Source of the DNA: Bin87 sp965217175
GTDB lineage: Bacteria; Chloroflexota; Dehalococcoidia; Lucifugimonadales; UBA3495
NCBI GenBank assembly: GCA_965217175.1
Contig: OZ244251.1
Coordinates: 186,001-250,000 of the forward strand
DNA: 64,000 nt
Direction of reading: 5' to 3'
Below, piece by piece: positions 17,233-25,342 of the stretch; position 1 is the stretch's first letter, and each line of letters opens with the position of its first letter. The notes under the pieces are model-generated. The model saw only the letters and a list, made by a program, of their open reading frames with translations, was not told where the DNA came from and ran no database searches. Made by a program: the position numbers and the translations under genes.

Positions 17233-18090
17233 CTACAGCCCGCCGAACCAGCGACCCAGGTTCCGCAGGGCCACGTGGGCAATTGTGTCGGCAGTCTGGG
17301 AGACCCTGACGCGGCCGGCGCGTTTCGCGGTATTCCAGTCGACGCGATTGTACAGACAAAGCAGATACGTCCCGGCATCGCAGCGAACGGTCAAATCCGG
17401 CTGACGGTCTGGGGCGCAGGGCTCAATGGAAAAGGTGTCGCCGGTAACCACCACGTCGTGGCTCAGGGACGCGCCGCCGTCGCCTCCCACCTCGAAGCGA
17501 TACGCCACCGGTGTGGTCAGCGGGGCCGTGGGGCGGAAACAGAGTTGGTACCACATCTCCGAACCCGGCAGCAGCGCCACTGCTCCGTCGGGGTCCAGGT
17601 CACCTTCGCCGGTGTCGCCCGAGCGCATGTCCCAGTCGTGAATCACCAGTTCCTGAATACGCAAATCCAGATAGCTGCTGGCCGAAATCGTACCGCGCCG
17701 ACGGTGCCAGCATCCAATCGACCAGTCGGTCCAGTCCCGCAGAGTGTCGTCCAGTTCCTGGTACCACTGTTGGAAATTGTCCAGCAAAGCATCGCCCCAC
17801 TCCCGGCGCATCTCCGCGTTGTTCACCGCGTTGGCCTGCTGCACCTGGTCGGCGGTGGGCATAACGCTTTCGCCCTCCGGCGGGCCGCCCTCTCCGGCCA
17901 ATCCCCGCAGCAACGCCTCTCGCTGACGTACGGCTCCACCGGCCAGATGTGCGGCCACCGTGCCAACGTCCCACTCCGAGCACGCCGACGGGCCGTTCAG
18001 CGTTTCGGCCGGCCATTCGGATAATCGCCGGTGAATGTCCCCCGACAAGCGCTTAATCAGTTCAACCTTGGCGGCATCGTCCAGCATCAT
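17233..18090 (-). CDS. TIGR03083/DinB-fold (maleylpyruvate isomerase-like) protein 2
   Basis: 285 residues, paralogous to the next gene downstream. It shows SEWDVGTVAAHLAGGAVRQRE near the N-terminus, RIQELVIHDWDMRSGD for the second metal-ligand region, WHRRRGTISASSYL between them, and the SCP2-like tail DLTVRCDAGTYLLCLYNRVD. The two genes run in tandem with an 18-bp gap and are likely co-transcribed. They are divergent from the CocE-type hydrolase, sharing a 100-bp intergenic region. A thiol-dependent isomerase or transferase role is possible but unproved. Confidence 0.8.
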   Translation of the reverse strand: MMLDDAAKVELIKRLSGDIHRRLSEWPAETLNGPSACSEWDVGTVAAHLAGGAVRQREALLRGLAGEGGPPEGESVMPTADQVQQANAVNNAEMRREWGDALLDNFQQWYQELDDTLRDWTDWSIGCWHRRRGTISASSYLDLRIQELVIHDWDMRSGDTGEGDLDPDGAVALLPGSEMWYQLCFRPTAPLTTPVAYRFEVGGDGGASLSHDVVVTGDTFSIEPCAPDRQPDLTVRCDAGTYLLCLYNRVDWNTAKRAGRVRVSQTADTIAHVALRNLGRWFGGL

Positions 18091-18192
18091 TGCCTCCCCA
18101 AATTTATCTGAGTCCCAATCGCAGGTAGTTTATCACGACGCCGACGGCAATCCGGGGCGGTGTATAATGCCGCCAACCGGGAGGTGAGAGTT

Positions 18193-19944
18193 ATGCCGGA
18201 AATGATGGGACCTCATACTGCTATTCGCACCGAATTTGGCCTGCCGGTGCCCATGCGCGACGGCGTGACGCTCTACGCCGATGTGTACCGTCCGGACACT
18301 TCGGATCCGGTGCCCGTGCTTTTGCAACGCACTCCCTACGACAAGGCACAGTCCCGTACGGGCAGCCTCGACGTAATGCGCGCGGCGTCCCACGGCTATG
18401 CGGTGGTTATCCAGGACACCCGTGGTCGCTACACCTCCGAGGGCGAGTTCTACCCCTTCCTGGATGAACCCGACGACGGTTACGATACCGTGCAATGGTG
18501 CGCCGACCAACCCTGGAGCACCGGCAAGACGGGCATGTTCGGGCGTTCCTACGTGGGAGCCACCCAGTGGCTTTGCGCTATCACCAACCCGCCGGCCCTC
18601 ACGACCATCTCCCCGGGTATCACCGCCTCTGACTACTACGAGGGCTGGACCTATCAGGGCGGCGCGTTGGCCTGGGGGTTTGCCCTTTCGTGGACGATGC
18701 GACAATTGACCATGGCCAACCTCGGCGCAATCAGCAGCCGCCACGACGTCCCCGAAGGCGCCCGCGCCGGGCTCCTGGAAGCATTCAACCAGCTGGACTG
18801 CACCATGCGTCAACAACCCATCGTGGAGCTGCCGCACCTCAAAGCACCGCTGGCGGACTATTTCTACGACTGGATTCGGCACTCGTCCAGCGACGAATAC
18901 TGGAAGCGCTGGCGCATCGAGGACCACTATCCGCACATCACCACGCCGGCGCTGCATGTGGGCGGGTGGCACGATATTTTCCTGTTGGGCACCCTCCGCA
19001 ATTTCGTTGGTATGGGGAAACAGGCCGCCGACGCCACCGCACGCGCCGGACAGCGCCTAATTGTTGGTCCCTGGCACCACGGCCCGTTTGCCGAAATGTC
19101 GGGCGACTACTTCTTTGGTCTGGGCGCTTCCGGGCCGGCCATCGACACCGACGGCGTGCAGCTGCGGTGGTTCGATTACTGGCTAAAGGGCGAGCAGAAC
19201 GGCGCCGAAGCCGATCCTCCGGTTCGTATCTTCGTCATGGGTGACAACCGTTGGCGCGACGAACAGGAATGGCCGTTGACTCGAACCCGGTTCACCGACT
19301 ACTACCTGCACAGCGGCGGTCGGGCCAATACCGCGGCTGGCGATGGCGTGCTGTCCACCGATGCCGCGGGTGAAGAATCGCCCGACGTGTTCCTGTATGA
19401 TCCCCGCGATCCGGTTCCAACCCGAGGCGGCCCGCTGTGCTGTGGCCCGTCTTTCGTTCCCGGCGGCGCATACGACCAGCAGGAGTTGGAAGGTCGCAGC
19501 GACGTGCTCTGCTACACGACACCGACGCTCACGACCGATGTCGAGGTTACCGGCCCGGTAACCCTTACGCTGCACGCCGCGACCTCTGCTGCCGATACCG
19601 ATTTCACTGCCAAGCTGGTGGATGTGGACCCGTGCGGCTCGGCGCGCAACCTTACCGATGGCATCATCCGCGCGCGATACCGCAGCGGCACCGATGCGTC
19701 CCGCCCCGTAACGCCCGGCGTAGCCCACGAGTACAACATTGACCTGGTGGCCACCAGCAACGTGTTCAAAGCCGGACATCGCATCCGTCTGGAGATCAGC
19801 AGCAGCAACTTCCCGCGGTTCGACCGCAACTTCAACACCGGGGCCGATCCCTGGGCCTCCACCGACAGCGTGCCGGCCGTGCAAACCATTCATCACAACG
19901 GGCAATTTCCGTCGCGCTTGCGCTTGCCCGTTATTCCCGCCTGA
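18193..19944 (+). CDS. CocE/NonD-family serine hydrolase (Xaa-Pro dipeptidyl-peptidase S15-like)
   Basis: 583 residues, matching the family length. The alpha/beta-hydrolase core contains MRDGVTLYADVYRP, DTRGRYTSEGEF, and the nucleophile elbow GRSYVGATQW with Ser119; the region HVGGWHDIF, then GPWHHG, supply the expected Asp/His area, and the C-terminal jelly-roll starts near VEVTGPVTLTLH. Family members cleave acyl bonds in esters, amides or beta-lactam-like compounds. No signal peptide is seen. ATG 18193 has GGGAGGTGA close upstream; an upstream in-frame ATG at 18160 is less likely. Confidence 0.88.
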   Translation: MPEMMGPHTAIRTEFGLPVPMRDGVTLYADVYRPDTSDPVPVLLQRTPYDKAQSRTGSLDVMRAASHGYAVVIQDTRGRYTSEGEFYPFLDEPDDGYDTVQWCADQPWSTGKTGMFGRSYVGATQWLCAITNPPALTTISPGITASDYYEGWTYQGGALAWGFALSWTMRQLTMANLGAISSRHDVPEGARAGLLEAFNQLDCTMRQQPIVELPHLKAPLADYFYDWIRHSSSDEYWKRWRIEDHYPHITTPALHVGGWHDIFLLGTLRNFVGMGKQAADATARAGQRLIVGPWHHGPFAEMSGDYFFGLGASGPAIDTDGVQLRWFDYWLKGEQNGAEADPPVRIFVMGDNRWRDEQEWPLTRTRFTDYYLHSGGRANTAAGDGVLSTDAAGEESPDVFLYDPRDPVPTRGGPLCCGPSFVPGGAYDQQELEGRSDVLCYTTPTLTTDVEVTGPVTLTLHAATSAADTDFTAKLVDVDPCGSARNLTDGIIRARYRSGTDASRPVTPGVAHEYNIDLVATSNVFKAGHRIRLEISSSNFPRFDRNFNTGADPWASTDSVPAVQTIHHNGQFPSRLRLPVIPA

Positions 19945-19967
19945 CCAGGCCGCCGAGTCAATAAGCG

Positions 19968-20150
19968 ATGGCCCGCTATGGATGTCTGGTGATTGGCACC
20001 GTCCTGGCGCTGATCATACTGTTCGTGATCGTCTACTTCTGGTCGGGCTGGCTGAATCGCCCCGTGGGGCACAGCATCGCAACAACCGAATCGCCCCTCT
20101 CCCTTGATGGGAGAGGGCTGGAGCCTTCCCCGTACTTGATACGGGGTTGA
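19968..20150 (+). CDS. Possible small single-span membrane protein, tail made of repeat DNA
   Basis: 60 residues: one clear transmembrane helix (CLVIGTVLALIILFVIVYFW) followed by a short polar part. The last 20 or so residues (SPLSLDGRGLEPSPYLIRG) come from a dispersed palindromic repeat at 20094-20155, so the original C-terminus may have been shorter or different. There is no strong ribosome site. It starts 23 bp after the CocE-type hydrolase and could be co-transcribed. No family recognised. Confidence 0.4.
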   Translation: MARYGCLVIGTVLALIILFVIVYFWSGWLNRPVGHSIATTESPLSLDGRGLEPSPYLIRG

Positions 20151-20155
20151 GGGTG
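20094..20155. repeat. Palindromic repeat family 3, copy 1
   Basis: Two adjacent palindromes: CCCTCTCCCTTGATGGGAGA(GGG) and CCCCGTACTTGATACGGGG, then TTGAGGGTGG. The same two-part layout recurs at 50031-50093 and its first half at about 53928-53950. Confidence 0.7.
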
Positions 20156-20199
20156 GACCCACGGTCATGCTGAGCCAGCCGGAGGATCACCCAACCCCG

Positions 20200-20325
20200 C
20201 TGTGATTGCGTGGAGCGCAGCAACGTGGCAATCCCGATGAAGCTGAACACACGCCGACAAACCGCCGCTGCTACGGAGACGCAATTGCCAACCCCCGCAT
20301 CGAGTACCGGGGCGCAATGACAAAG
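20200..20325 (-). repeat. Palindromic repeat family 2, copy 1
   Basis: Read on the minus strand it begins CTTTGTCATTGCG, has an interior with GGCGGTTTGTCGGCGTGTGT and ends in GGGATTGCCACGTTGCTGCG then ACGCAATCACAG. It aligns along its length with 36001-36113 in the opposite orientation. It fills most of the DNA between the small membrane ORF and tRNA-Trp. Confidence 0.7.
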
Positions 20326-20392
20326 CGGGTACACCTGAGCGTAGCCCATCGGTTGCAGGGATAACGTCCGGTTGCTACAATCTTCAGCACGC

Positions 20393-20466
20393 ACCGGCGT
20401 GGTGTAGTGGTAGCGCATCGGTCTCCAAAACCGAAGGTGTGGGTTCGATTCCTTCCGCCGGTGCCA
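20393..20466 (+). tRNA. trnW: tRNA-Trp (anticodon CCA)
   Basis: 74 nt with encoded 3' CCA. Acceptor ACCGGCG/CGCCGGT is perfect; the D arm GTGT...GCGC and anticodon stem TCGGT/ACCGA frame loop CTCCAAA, giving anticodon CCA. The T arm GTGGG-TTCGATT-CCTTC has one T-T mismatch, and the variable loop is 4 nt. Confidence 0.9.
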
Positions 20467-20491
20467 ATTTCTGACCCTGTGGGCCGATGTT

Positions 20492-21184
20492 CTACGGGCC
20501 GAAGTTCTGTTGATCTTCCCCGATCGGCTCCGTGGCAGCGACGTGGGATGGCTCCGGGATTACCGGAGGAGGAGGTGGAGCCATCCGGCGTTGTTGCTGG
20601 TACCGGTTCGACTCTGCTTCGGCGGCCAGCTTCGCCATGATCAGGTTGGTCAACTCCCGGCGTGTCGGCGTTGCGTCCAGTTCGCAGTCGGCAAACACCT
20701 CGAAGCCGGGCGACAATTCTTCGATTATCTGCCGCACGCGGGCACTGCCGTGGCGCGTCGCCACCAGCATCCTGATGGATTGAGAGTCGCGCTGCATCGG
20801 CTCTTCGTCAGCCTCTTCCAGCGCCTGGTCCAGTTCATCCTCGTAGTCCATCCGGTCCACCACGCTGAGGTTGGCGGTAGCTTCTCGCCGGAGCGTGTCC
20901 ACCTCTCGCAGCGAACGGGCCAGCTGATCCACCAGGCTGGCGGCGTCGGCAATCAGGGTGGGCAGACTCCTTTGCGCCTGGGCAGCCGCTTTCAGGGCCA
21001 TCTCGGCCCGTTCCAGAGAATCCTGGCGGTGTCGCTCCCGTTCCTCCATGCGATGCAGCAGGCCGACCTGCTCTCGCAGCGCCGGCGCCTCCGCTGCCAG
21101 CGATTCCAGTTTCTCCATGTAACTCGCGGCTTCTTCCGCTTTGCGCAACCTGCGGGCCAGTTCATTCGCGTTTTCGTCAGACAT
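20492..21184 (-). CDS. Coiled-coil protein of unknown function
   Basis: 230 residues. Long charged heptad-like helices run from about 5 to 140 (ARRLRKAEEAASYMEKLESL, REVDTLRREATANL, DYEDELDQALEEADEEP), followed by a compact segment (VRQIIEELSPGFEVFADCEL ... LTNLIMAKLAAEAE) and a Pro-rich tail. No signal or membrane span is present. It resembles no family I can name; a structural or scaffold role is only a guess. ATG 21184 is chosen because AAGGAA lies 8 bp before it, although the frame is open to 21292. It is convergent with tRNA-Trp and divergent from ilvE. Confidence 0.65.
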   Translation of the reverse strand: MSDENANELARRLRKAEEAASYMEKLESLAAEAPALREQVGLLHRMEERERHRQDSLERAEMALKAAAQAQRSLPTLIADAASLVDQLARSLREVDTLRREATANLSVVDRMDYEDELDQALEEADEEPMQRDSQSIRMLVATRHGSARVRQIIEELSPGFEVFADCELDATPTRRELTNLIMAKLAAEAESNRYQQQRRMAPPPPPVIPEPSHVAATEPIGEDQQNFGP

Positions 21185-21389
21185 TTCGCATTCCTTGGTT
21201 TGCTCAGGCTTGAGTGTATCCGGCCCGAGGTTTTTTAGGATCACTCCGTGCGACGCGTAACCCGACGCTCCGGAACACACCGTATATACCAAAAATCGCC
21301 CCGCTGACGGATTGCGACCCGTTGACCGATTTGGGCATTTTTTGAATATTTGCCAAAGGCGCGCCTCTTCTTCCTGAACCGCTGCCGGC

Positions 21390-21418
21390 TGGAAACCGGG
21401 CTGGGATAACGCTATAAT
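21390..21418 (+). promoter_or_regulatory. Sigma-70-type promoter for ilvE
   Basis: TGGAAA (21390-21395) and TATAAT (21413-21418) with 17-bp spacing, 33 bp before the GTG start of ilvE. The -35 matches 4 of 6 consensus bases, the -10 all six. Confidence 0.6.
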
Positions 21419-21450
21419 GGCCCAACTTTTTCGCTCACAGGGGGCATTAC

Positions 21451-22416
21451 GTGACTACCAGCGGCCAGGCTTCTTTCAACTCCGATAATCTCCAGGTGTT
21501 CTTCCGAGGGGGGTACGTACCGGTACGCGAAGCCAACGTAAACGTAATGACCCATGCTCTCCACTACGGCACCGGCGTGTTTGAAGGCATTCGGGGCAAC
21601 TGGAATGCAGAGCAGGGCGCCATCAATATTTTCCGTATGCGCGAGCATTACGATCGGCTCCTGGACGGATGCAAAATCCTGATGCTCGACATCCCCTATA
21701 CCGCCGACGACCTTTGCAACATCACGGTGGAACTGGTCGAGCGCAACGGCCACAATACCGACATTTACATTCGCCCCCTGGCTTACAAGAGCGAGGAACT
21801 GGTCGCCAACCTCAAGTTGCAGGACCTGGCATCCGACTTCACTCTGATAACGGTGCCCTTCGGAAACTACTTGGGCAGCGACCGCCTGCGATGCTGTACG
21901 TCCTCGTGGCGTCGCGTCGACGACCCCATGATCCCGGCGCGCATCAAGGCTTGTGGCATCTACGTCAACAGCATCCTCGCCAAAACCGAAGCCACCCTGA
22001 GTGGTTTCGATGAAGCCATCCTGCTCAATCACGACGGCCATGTTTCCGAGGGTTCCGGCGAAAACATCTTCATGGTCAAGAACGGCCGCCTTTACACTCC
22101 AGCGCTGGAAGACAACGTGCTGGGCGGAATCACCCGCGACACGGTGATGCAGCTGGCCAAGAACGAACTGGGAATTGACGTAGACATGCGTACCATCGAC
22201 CGCAGCGAGCTGTACCTGGCCGATGAAGTCTTCCTTACCGGCACCGCGGCCCACCTCACCCCGGTGGTAGAACTGGACTGCCGTCCCATCGGCGACGGCC
22301 AGCCGGGCCCCATTTCCAAGGAAATCCAGCGCATGTACTTCGATATCGTCGTGGGAAACAATGCCAAGTACCGGCATTGGTGCACCCGGGTTACACCTCG
22401 TTTGGTCCCTGCGTAA
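21451..22416 (+). CDS. ilvE: Branched-chain amino acid aminotransferase
   Basis: 321 residues. PLP fold-type IV aminotransferase performing the last step of Val, Leu and Ile synthesis. Typical segments: THALHYGTGVFEGIRG (34-49), the Schiff-base lysine K166 in ARIKACGIYVNSILAKTEA, and SEGSGENIFMV followed by GGITRDTVMQLA, which bind the PLP phosphate. Start is GTG 21451 with GGGGGC a few bases upstream and a promoter just before it. The enzyme could equally serve branched-chain amino acid breakdown. plsY follows by 43 bp. Confidence 0.92.
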   Translation: MTTSGQASFNSDNLQVFFRGGYVPVREANVNVMTHALHYGTGVFEGIRGNWNAEQGAINIFRMREHYDRLLDGCKILMLDIPYTADDLCNITVELVERNGHNTDIYIRPLAYKSEELVANLKLQDLASDFTLITVPFGNYLGSDRLRCCTSSWRRVDDPMIPARIKACGIYVNSILAKTEATLSGFDEAILLNHDGHVSEGSGENIFMVKNGRLYTPALEDNVLGGITRDTVMQLAKNELGIDVDMRTIDRSELYLADEVFLTGTAAHLTPVVELDCRPIGDGQPGPISKEIQRMYFDIVVGNNAKYRHWCTRVTPRLVPA

Positions 22417-22459
22417 TCGGGAGATTGCCTCCGGCGTCTCCAAGCCGTAAGGAGTCCTG

Positions 22460-23134
22460 ATGTTCTGGCTCACTGGTGCGGCAATCCTGGCAGGTTACCT
22501 GCTCGGTAGCTTTCCTACCGCTTACCTCGCCGGCCGTTTCATCACCCCGACCGGCACCGATATAACGTCATTTGGCGATGGCAACGCCGGCGCCGCCAAT
22601 GTTGGCCGCCTGCTGGGCGCCCGTTGGGGCATTATTATCGCCGCCGTTGACATTGCCAAGGGAGTGGCGGCGGTTTTCGCGCTCAATGCGCTGGCCAACC
22701 TCGTGTCTCACGAAACCGTGGATCGCGTTAGCGCCGCGCCGGGTATGTTGGCCGGAGCCGCCGCCCTGGTGGGCCACGTCTGGCCCGTGTGGACGCGTTT
22801 CCGAGGCGGACGCGGCGCCGCCACCGCAGCCGGAGTTATGAGCGCGATCCTGTCCTGGCCCGTGCTGATAATGTTTGCGCCTACCATGGCGATCCTGTAT
22901 CTAACCCGCAGCACCACCGCCGCACTGGCCTTCGCATATCTCTCGACCGTCGCCGTGGCGAAGGTTATTTTCGGGGTGTCGTGGGGACCCATTTCGTATT
23001 GCCTGGCATTATTCGTGGCCGTGGGACTGATCCATCTCTGGAGCGTTCTATGCCGCGCCAGACCATCCGGCGCAACGGTGGCATCCGGCCAGGCGGCGCA
23101 CCGGCAGGAAAAGCCCCGCGCCCTCACACGATAG
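22460..23134 (+). CDS. plsY: Glycerol-3-phosphate acyltransferase PlsY
   Basis: 224 residues, integral membrane protein. Transfers acyl groups from acyl-phosphate to glycerol-3-phosphate in phospholipid synthesis. The three conserved loops are visible: LGSFPTAYLAGR (15-26), DGNAGAANVGR (40-50) and GHVWPVWTRFRGGRGAAT (about 104-121). Five to seven hydrophobic helices surround them. The last residues (RPSGATVASGQAAHRQEKPRA) form a polar tail. Stop overlaps the convergent transporter gene by 11 bp. PlsX, its partner, is not in the window. Confidence 0.92.
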   Translation: MFWLTGAAILAGYLLGSFPTAYLAGRFITPTGTDITSFGDGNAGAANVGRLLGARWGIIIAAVDIAKGVAAVFALNALANLVSHETVDRVSAAPGMLAGAAALVGHVWPVWTRFRGGRGAATAAGVMSAILSWPVLIMFAPTMAILYLTRSTTAALAFAYLSTVAVAKVIFGVSWGPISYCLALFVAVGLIHLWSVLCRARPSGATVASGQAAHRQEKPRALTR

Positions 23135-24044
23135 CCAGGATTGTCGTCCCGGCGACGATCATGGCGATGGCGACGAATTTGGCTGTCAGTGCGGCCGGGC
23201 TGATGGATTCCCGCAGCAACCCCAGCGTGCGCCAGCTCAACAGCGTGCCAACCACAAACACAAAAAGCGGGCGGGTCGCCAGCACCGCCGACGCCAGAGA
23301 AACCTGACCGTAGCTGAACGACAGGATGAACAGGAAGATGGCCAATTGGGGCAGCACGCCCTCCCCAATGACGAAAGTCCACCAGGCTGGTGGGGTCCGG
23401 AGTCCTCTCCACAGGCGCACCCAGTTTGATGGCCGTCCAAACAGGCCGAAAACCGGCGCCATTCCCAGTTCCTGCAACCCAAACACTTCCCACGGGGTCA
23501 GGTCTTGCAGTGCAAACTCGGCCAGGAAAAACGACAGACCCAAACCGGCCGAGCTGGCGACCAGCGCCGTCAACCCCGGCGTCAACCTGAACAGCCGGCG
23601 CCCGAAACCCTCCACCGAGATCACCGCCGCGCCGCCGATCACCAGCATGATTGCCAGCCATTGCATGGCGGACACCGTTTCTCCCAGGAAGTACAGCGCC
23701 AGCAGCGCCACCAGAATCGGATAGGTCTGGCTGACGGCCACGGCTCGCGACGCTTCTCCCAGCTTCAACCCCAGGAACAGCAGAGCCAGACCCGCTCCCA
23801 GGCTCACTCCTGATATCAGCCCGATTCCCACGGCCAGCGCTGGAGCCTGGGTGGGCCAGCCGACTATGGCCAGCACGACGACGGAGCAGGTGAGGCGCGT
23901 AACGATGGAACCGACGCCAAGTACGCCTACGCCACCCAGGTAGTTGTCCAGCAGCCGCTTGTGGGCAATATTGGCGAGCCCGAGCGAAGCGGCGCTGCAG
24001 ATGGCCAGGAAAATCCACACGCCGGTCAGCATATCAGACGGCAC
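23124..24044 (-). CDS. EamA/DMT-family membrane transporter
   Basis: 306 residues with about ten hydrophobic helices in two homologous halves, the ten-span layout of the drug/metabolite transporter superfamily. The first EamA half ends near LYFLGETVSAMQWLAIMLVI and the second repeats the pattern at LASAVLATRPLFVFVVGTLL. Substrate unknown; members export amino acids, purines or other metabolites. Met5 (24032) is an alternative start. It overlaps plsY tail to tail by 11 bp and is divergent from the arylsulfotransferase-like gene. Confidence 0.85.
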   Translation of the reverse strand: MPSDMLTGVWIFLAICSAASLGLANIAHKRLLDNYLGGVGVLGVGSIVTRLTCSVVVLAIVGWPTQAPALAVGIGLISGVSLGAGLALLFLGLKLGEASRAVAVSQTYPILVALLALYFLGETVSAMQWLAIMLVIGGAAVISVEGFGRRLFRLTPGLTALVASSAGLGLSFFLAEFALQDLTPWEVFGLQELGMAPVFGLFGRPSNWVRLWRGLRTPPAWWTFVIGEGVLPQLAIFLFILSFSYGQVSLASAVLATRPLFVFVVGTLLSWRTLGLLRESISPAALTAKFVAIAMIVAGTTILAIV

Positions 24045-24138
24045 GGGCCGTGACCGGCAACTAACCCGGGGCCGCGCGTTGCATCTGGCCCCACCTTGCT
24101 ATAATCCCTCACCAACGCAATTTCTGGAGGGCGACAAC

Positions 24139-25263
24139 ATGGGCTGGTCCATTCATCATCCGGTGGGTCTGATTCACTACACTCCCGCGGCCTGCTACCG
24201 GGGCTACACGCTGTTTTCAACCACCCGCGGCGGTCGCGACGCTTACCTGATTGACATGCACGGCAACGTCGTCCACCGGTGGCACTCTGATGAAGGCATT
24301 CACTACGCCTATCTGCTGGACAACGGCAACCTGCTCTGCCGCACCTTCCCGCCCACTGACGGCGGCGCTGAAACCGTCGGCGGTTCGTCGGCCAGCATCC
24401 TTGAGCTCGACTGGGACAGCAACATCGTTTGGGCCTACCGCGACAACATGCTCCACCACGACTACGAACGCCTTCCCAACGGAAACACCCTGCTGCTGAT
24501 GTGGGAACCCCTTCCCGACGGGTTGGAGGCTCAGGTGCAGGGCGGTTTTGATGTGGACTTCGCCCTGGGGATGCTCGGCGATGTTGTGCGTGAAGTTACC
24601 CCCGACGGCGCCACCGTCTCGGAATGGCGTTCCTGGGAGCATCTCGATGTCAACGAGGACGTGATATGCCCGCTGGAAGCCCGACGTGAGTGGACCCACG
24701 GCAACTGCATCAACGTAACCGCCGATGGCGACTACCTGGTCAGCTATCGATTAACCAGCACAGTTGGCATCGTCGATCGCGCCACCGGCGACTTCAAGTG
24801 GAAGTGGGGCCCGGGCGAAATCTACCACCAGCATCATCCCACCTGGCTGGACAACGGCCATGTGCTCATCTTTGACAACGGCGGACACCGCCGCGGGGTC
24901 AGCTACTCCCGAATCGTTGAGATTGACCCGGCCACCAACCAGATCCATTGGGAGTATCAGGGTGCGCCGGCCATATCCTTCTACAGTTACAACATCAGCA
25001 GCGCCGAGCGATTGCCCAACGGCAACACGCTGATTTGCGAGGGAGCGCCCGGCCGCATGTTTGAGGTAACACCCCGCTGCGAGGTGGTCTGGGAATACAT
25101 CAACCCGTTCTTCATGAACAGCGCCGCCGCTGGCGGGACCGGCGGCATGGAATATTCCAACGCTACCTTCCGGTGTCACCGCTACGATCCCGACCATCCC
25201 GCCTTCGCCGGCCGCAACCTCGATCCGAAGCGGCACAGCGTCCTCAACCGTCTACTGGCCTAA
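24139..25263 (+). CDS. Arylsulfotransferase-like beta-propeller protein
   Basis: 374 residues. A propeller with repeats such as DAYLIDMHGNVVHRW, DGGAETVGGSSASILELDWD, HHDYERLPNGNTLLLMWEP and HHPTWLDNGHVLIFDNGG, the pattern of the bacterial arylsulfate sulfotransferase family (PF05935/PF14269). Conserved His in HHDY and HGNC may correspond to catalytic or binding residues. Unlike secreted AssT, no signal peptide is visible. Start ATG 24139 has GGAGGG upstream, and a TATAAT at 24100-24105 could serve as -10. A donor or acceptor substrate cannot be assigned. Confidence 0.75.
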   Translation: MGWSIHHPVGLIHYTPAACYRGYTLFSTTRGGRDAYLIDMHGNVVHRWHSDEGIHYAYLLDNGNLLCRTFPPTDGGAETVGGSSASILELDWDSNIVWAYRDNMLHHDYERLPNGNTLLLMWEPLPDGLEAQVQGGFDVDFALGMLGDVVREVTPDGATVSEWRSWEHLDVNEDVICPLEARREWTHGNCINVTADGDYLVSYRLTSTVGIVDRATGDFKWKWGPGEIYHQHHPTWLDNGHVLIFDNGGHRRGVSYSRIVEIDPATNQIHWEYQGAPAISFYSYNISSAERLPNGNTLICEGAPGRMFEVTPRCEVVWEYINPFFMNSAAAGGTGGMEYSNATFRCHRYDPDHPAFAGRNLDPKRHSVLNRLLA

Positions 25264-25342
25264 CCGTTACTCCGGCACCGGGCACAAACAGGGCTGGTGC
25301 CGACGAACGTAGGGGTGACCCATACCTCGCCCCCTACCCACC

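Noticed and set aside
16267..18024. Plus-strand open frame of 585 codons
   Set aside because: It runs antisense through both DinB-fold genes, whose family motifs are clear; the shadow has no recognisable domain.
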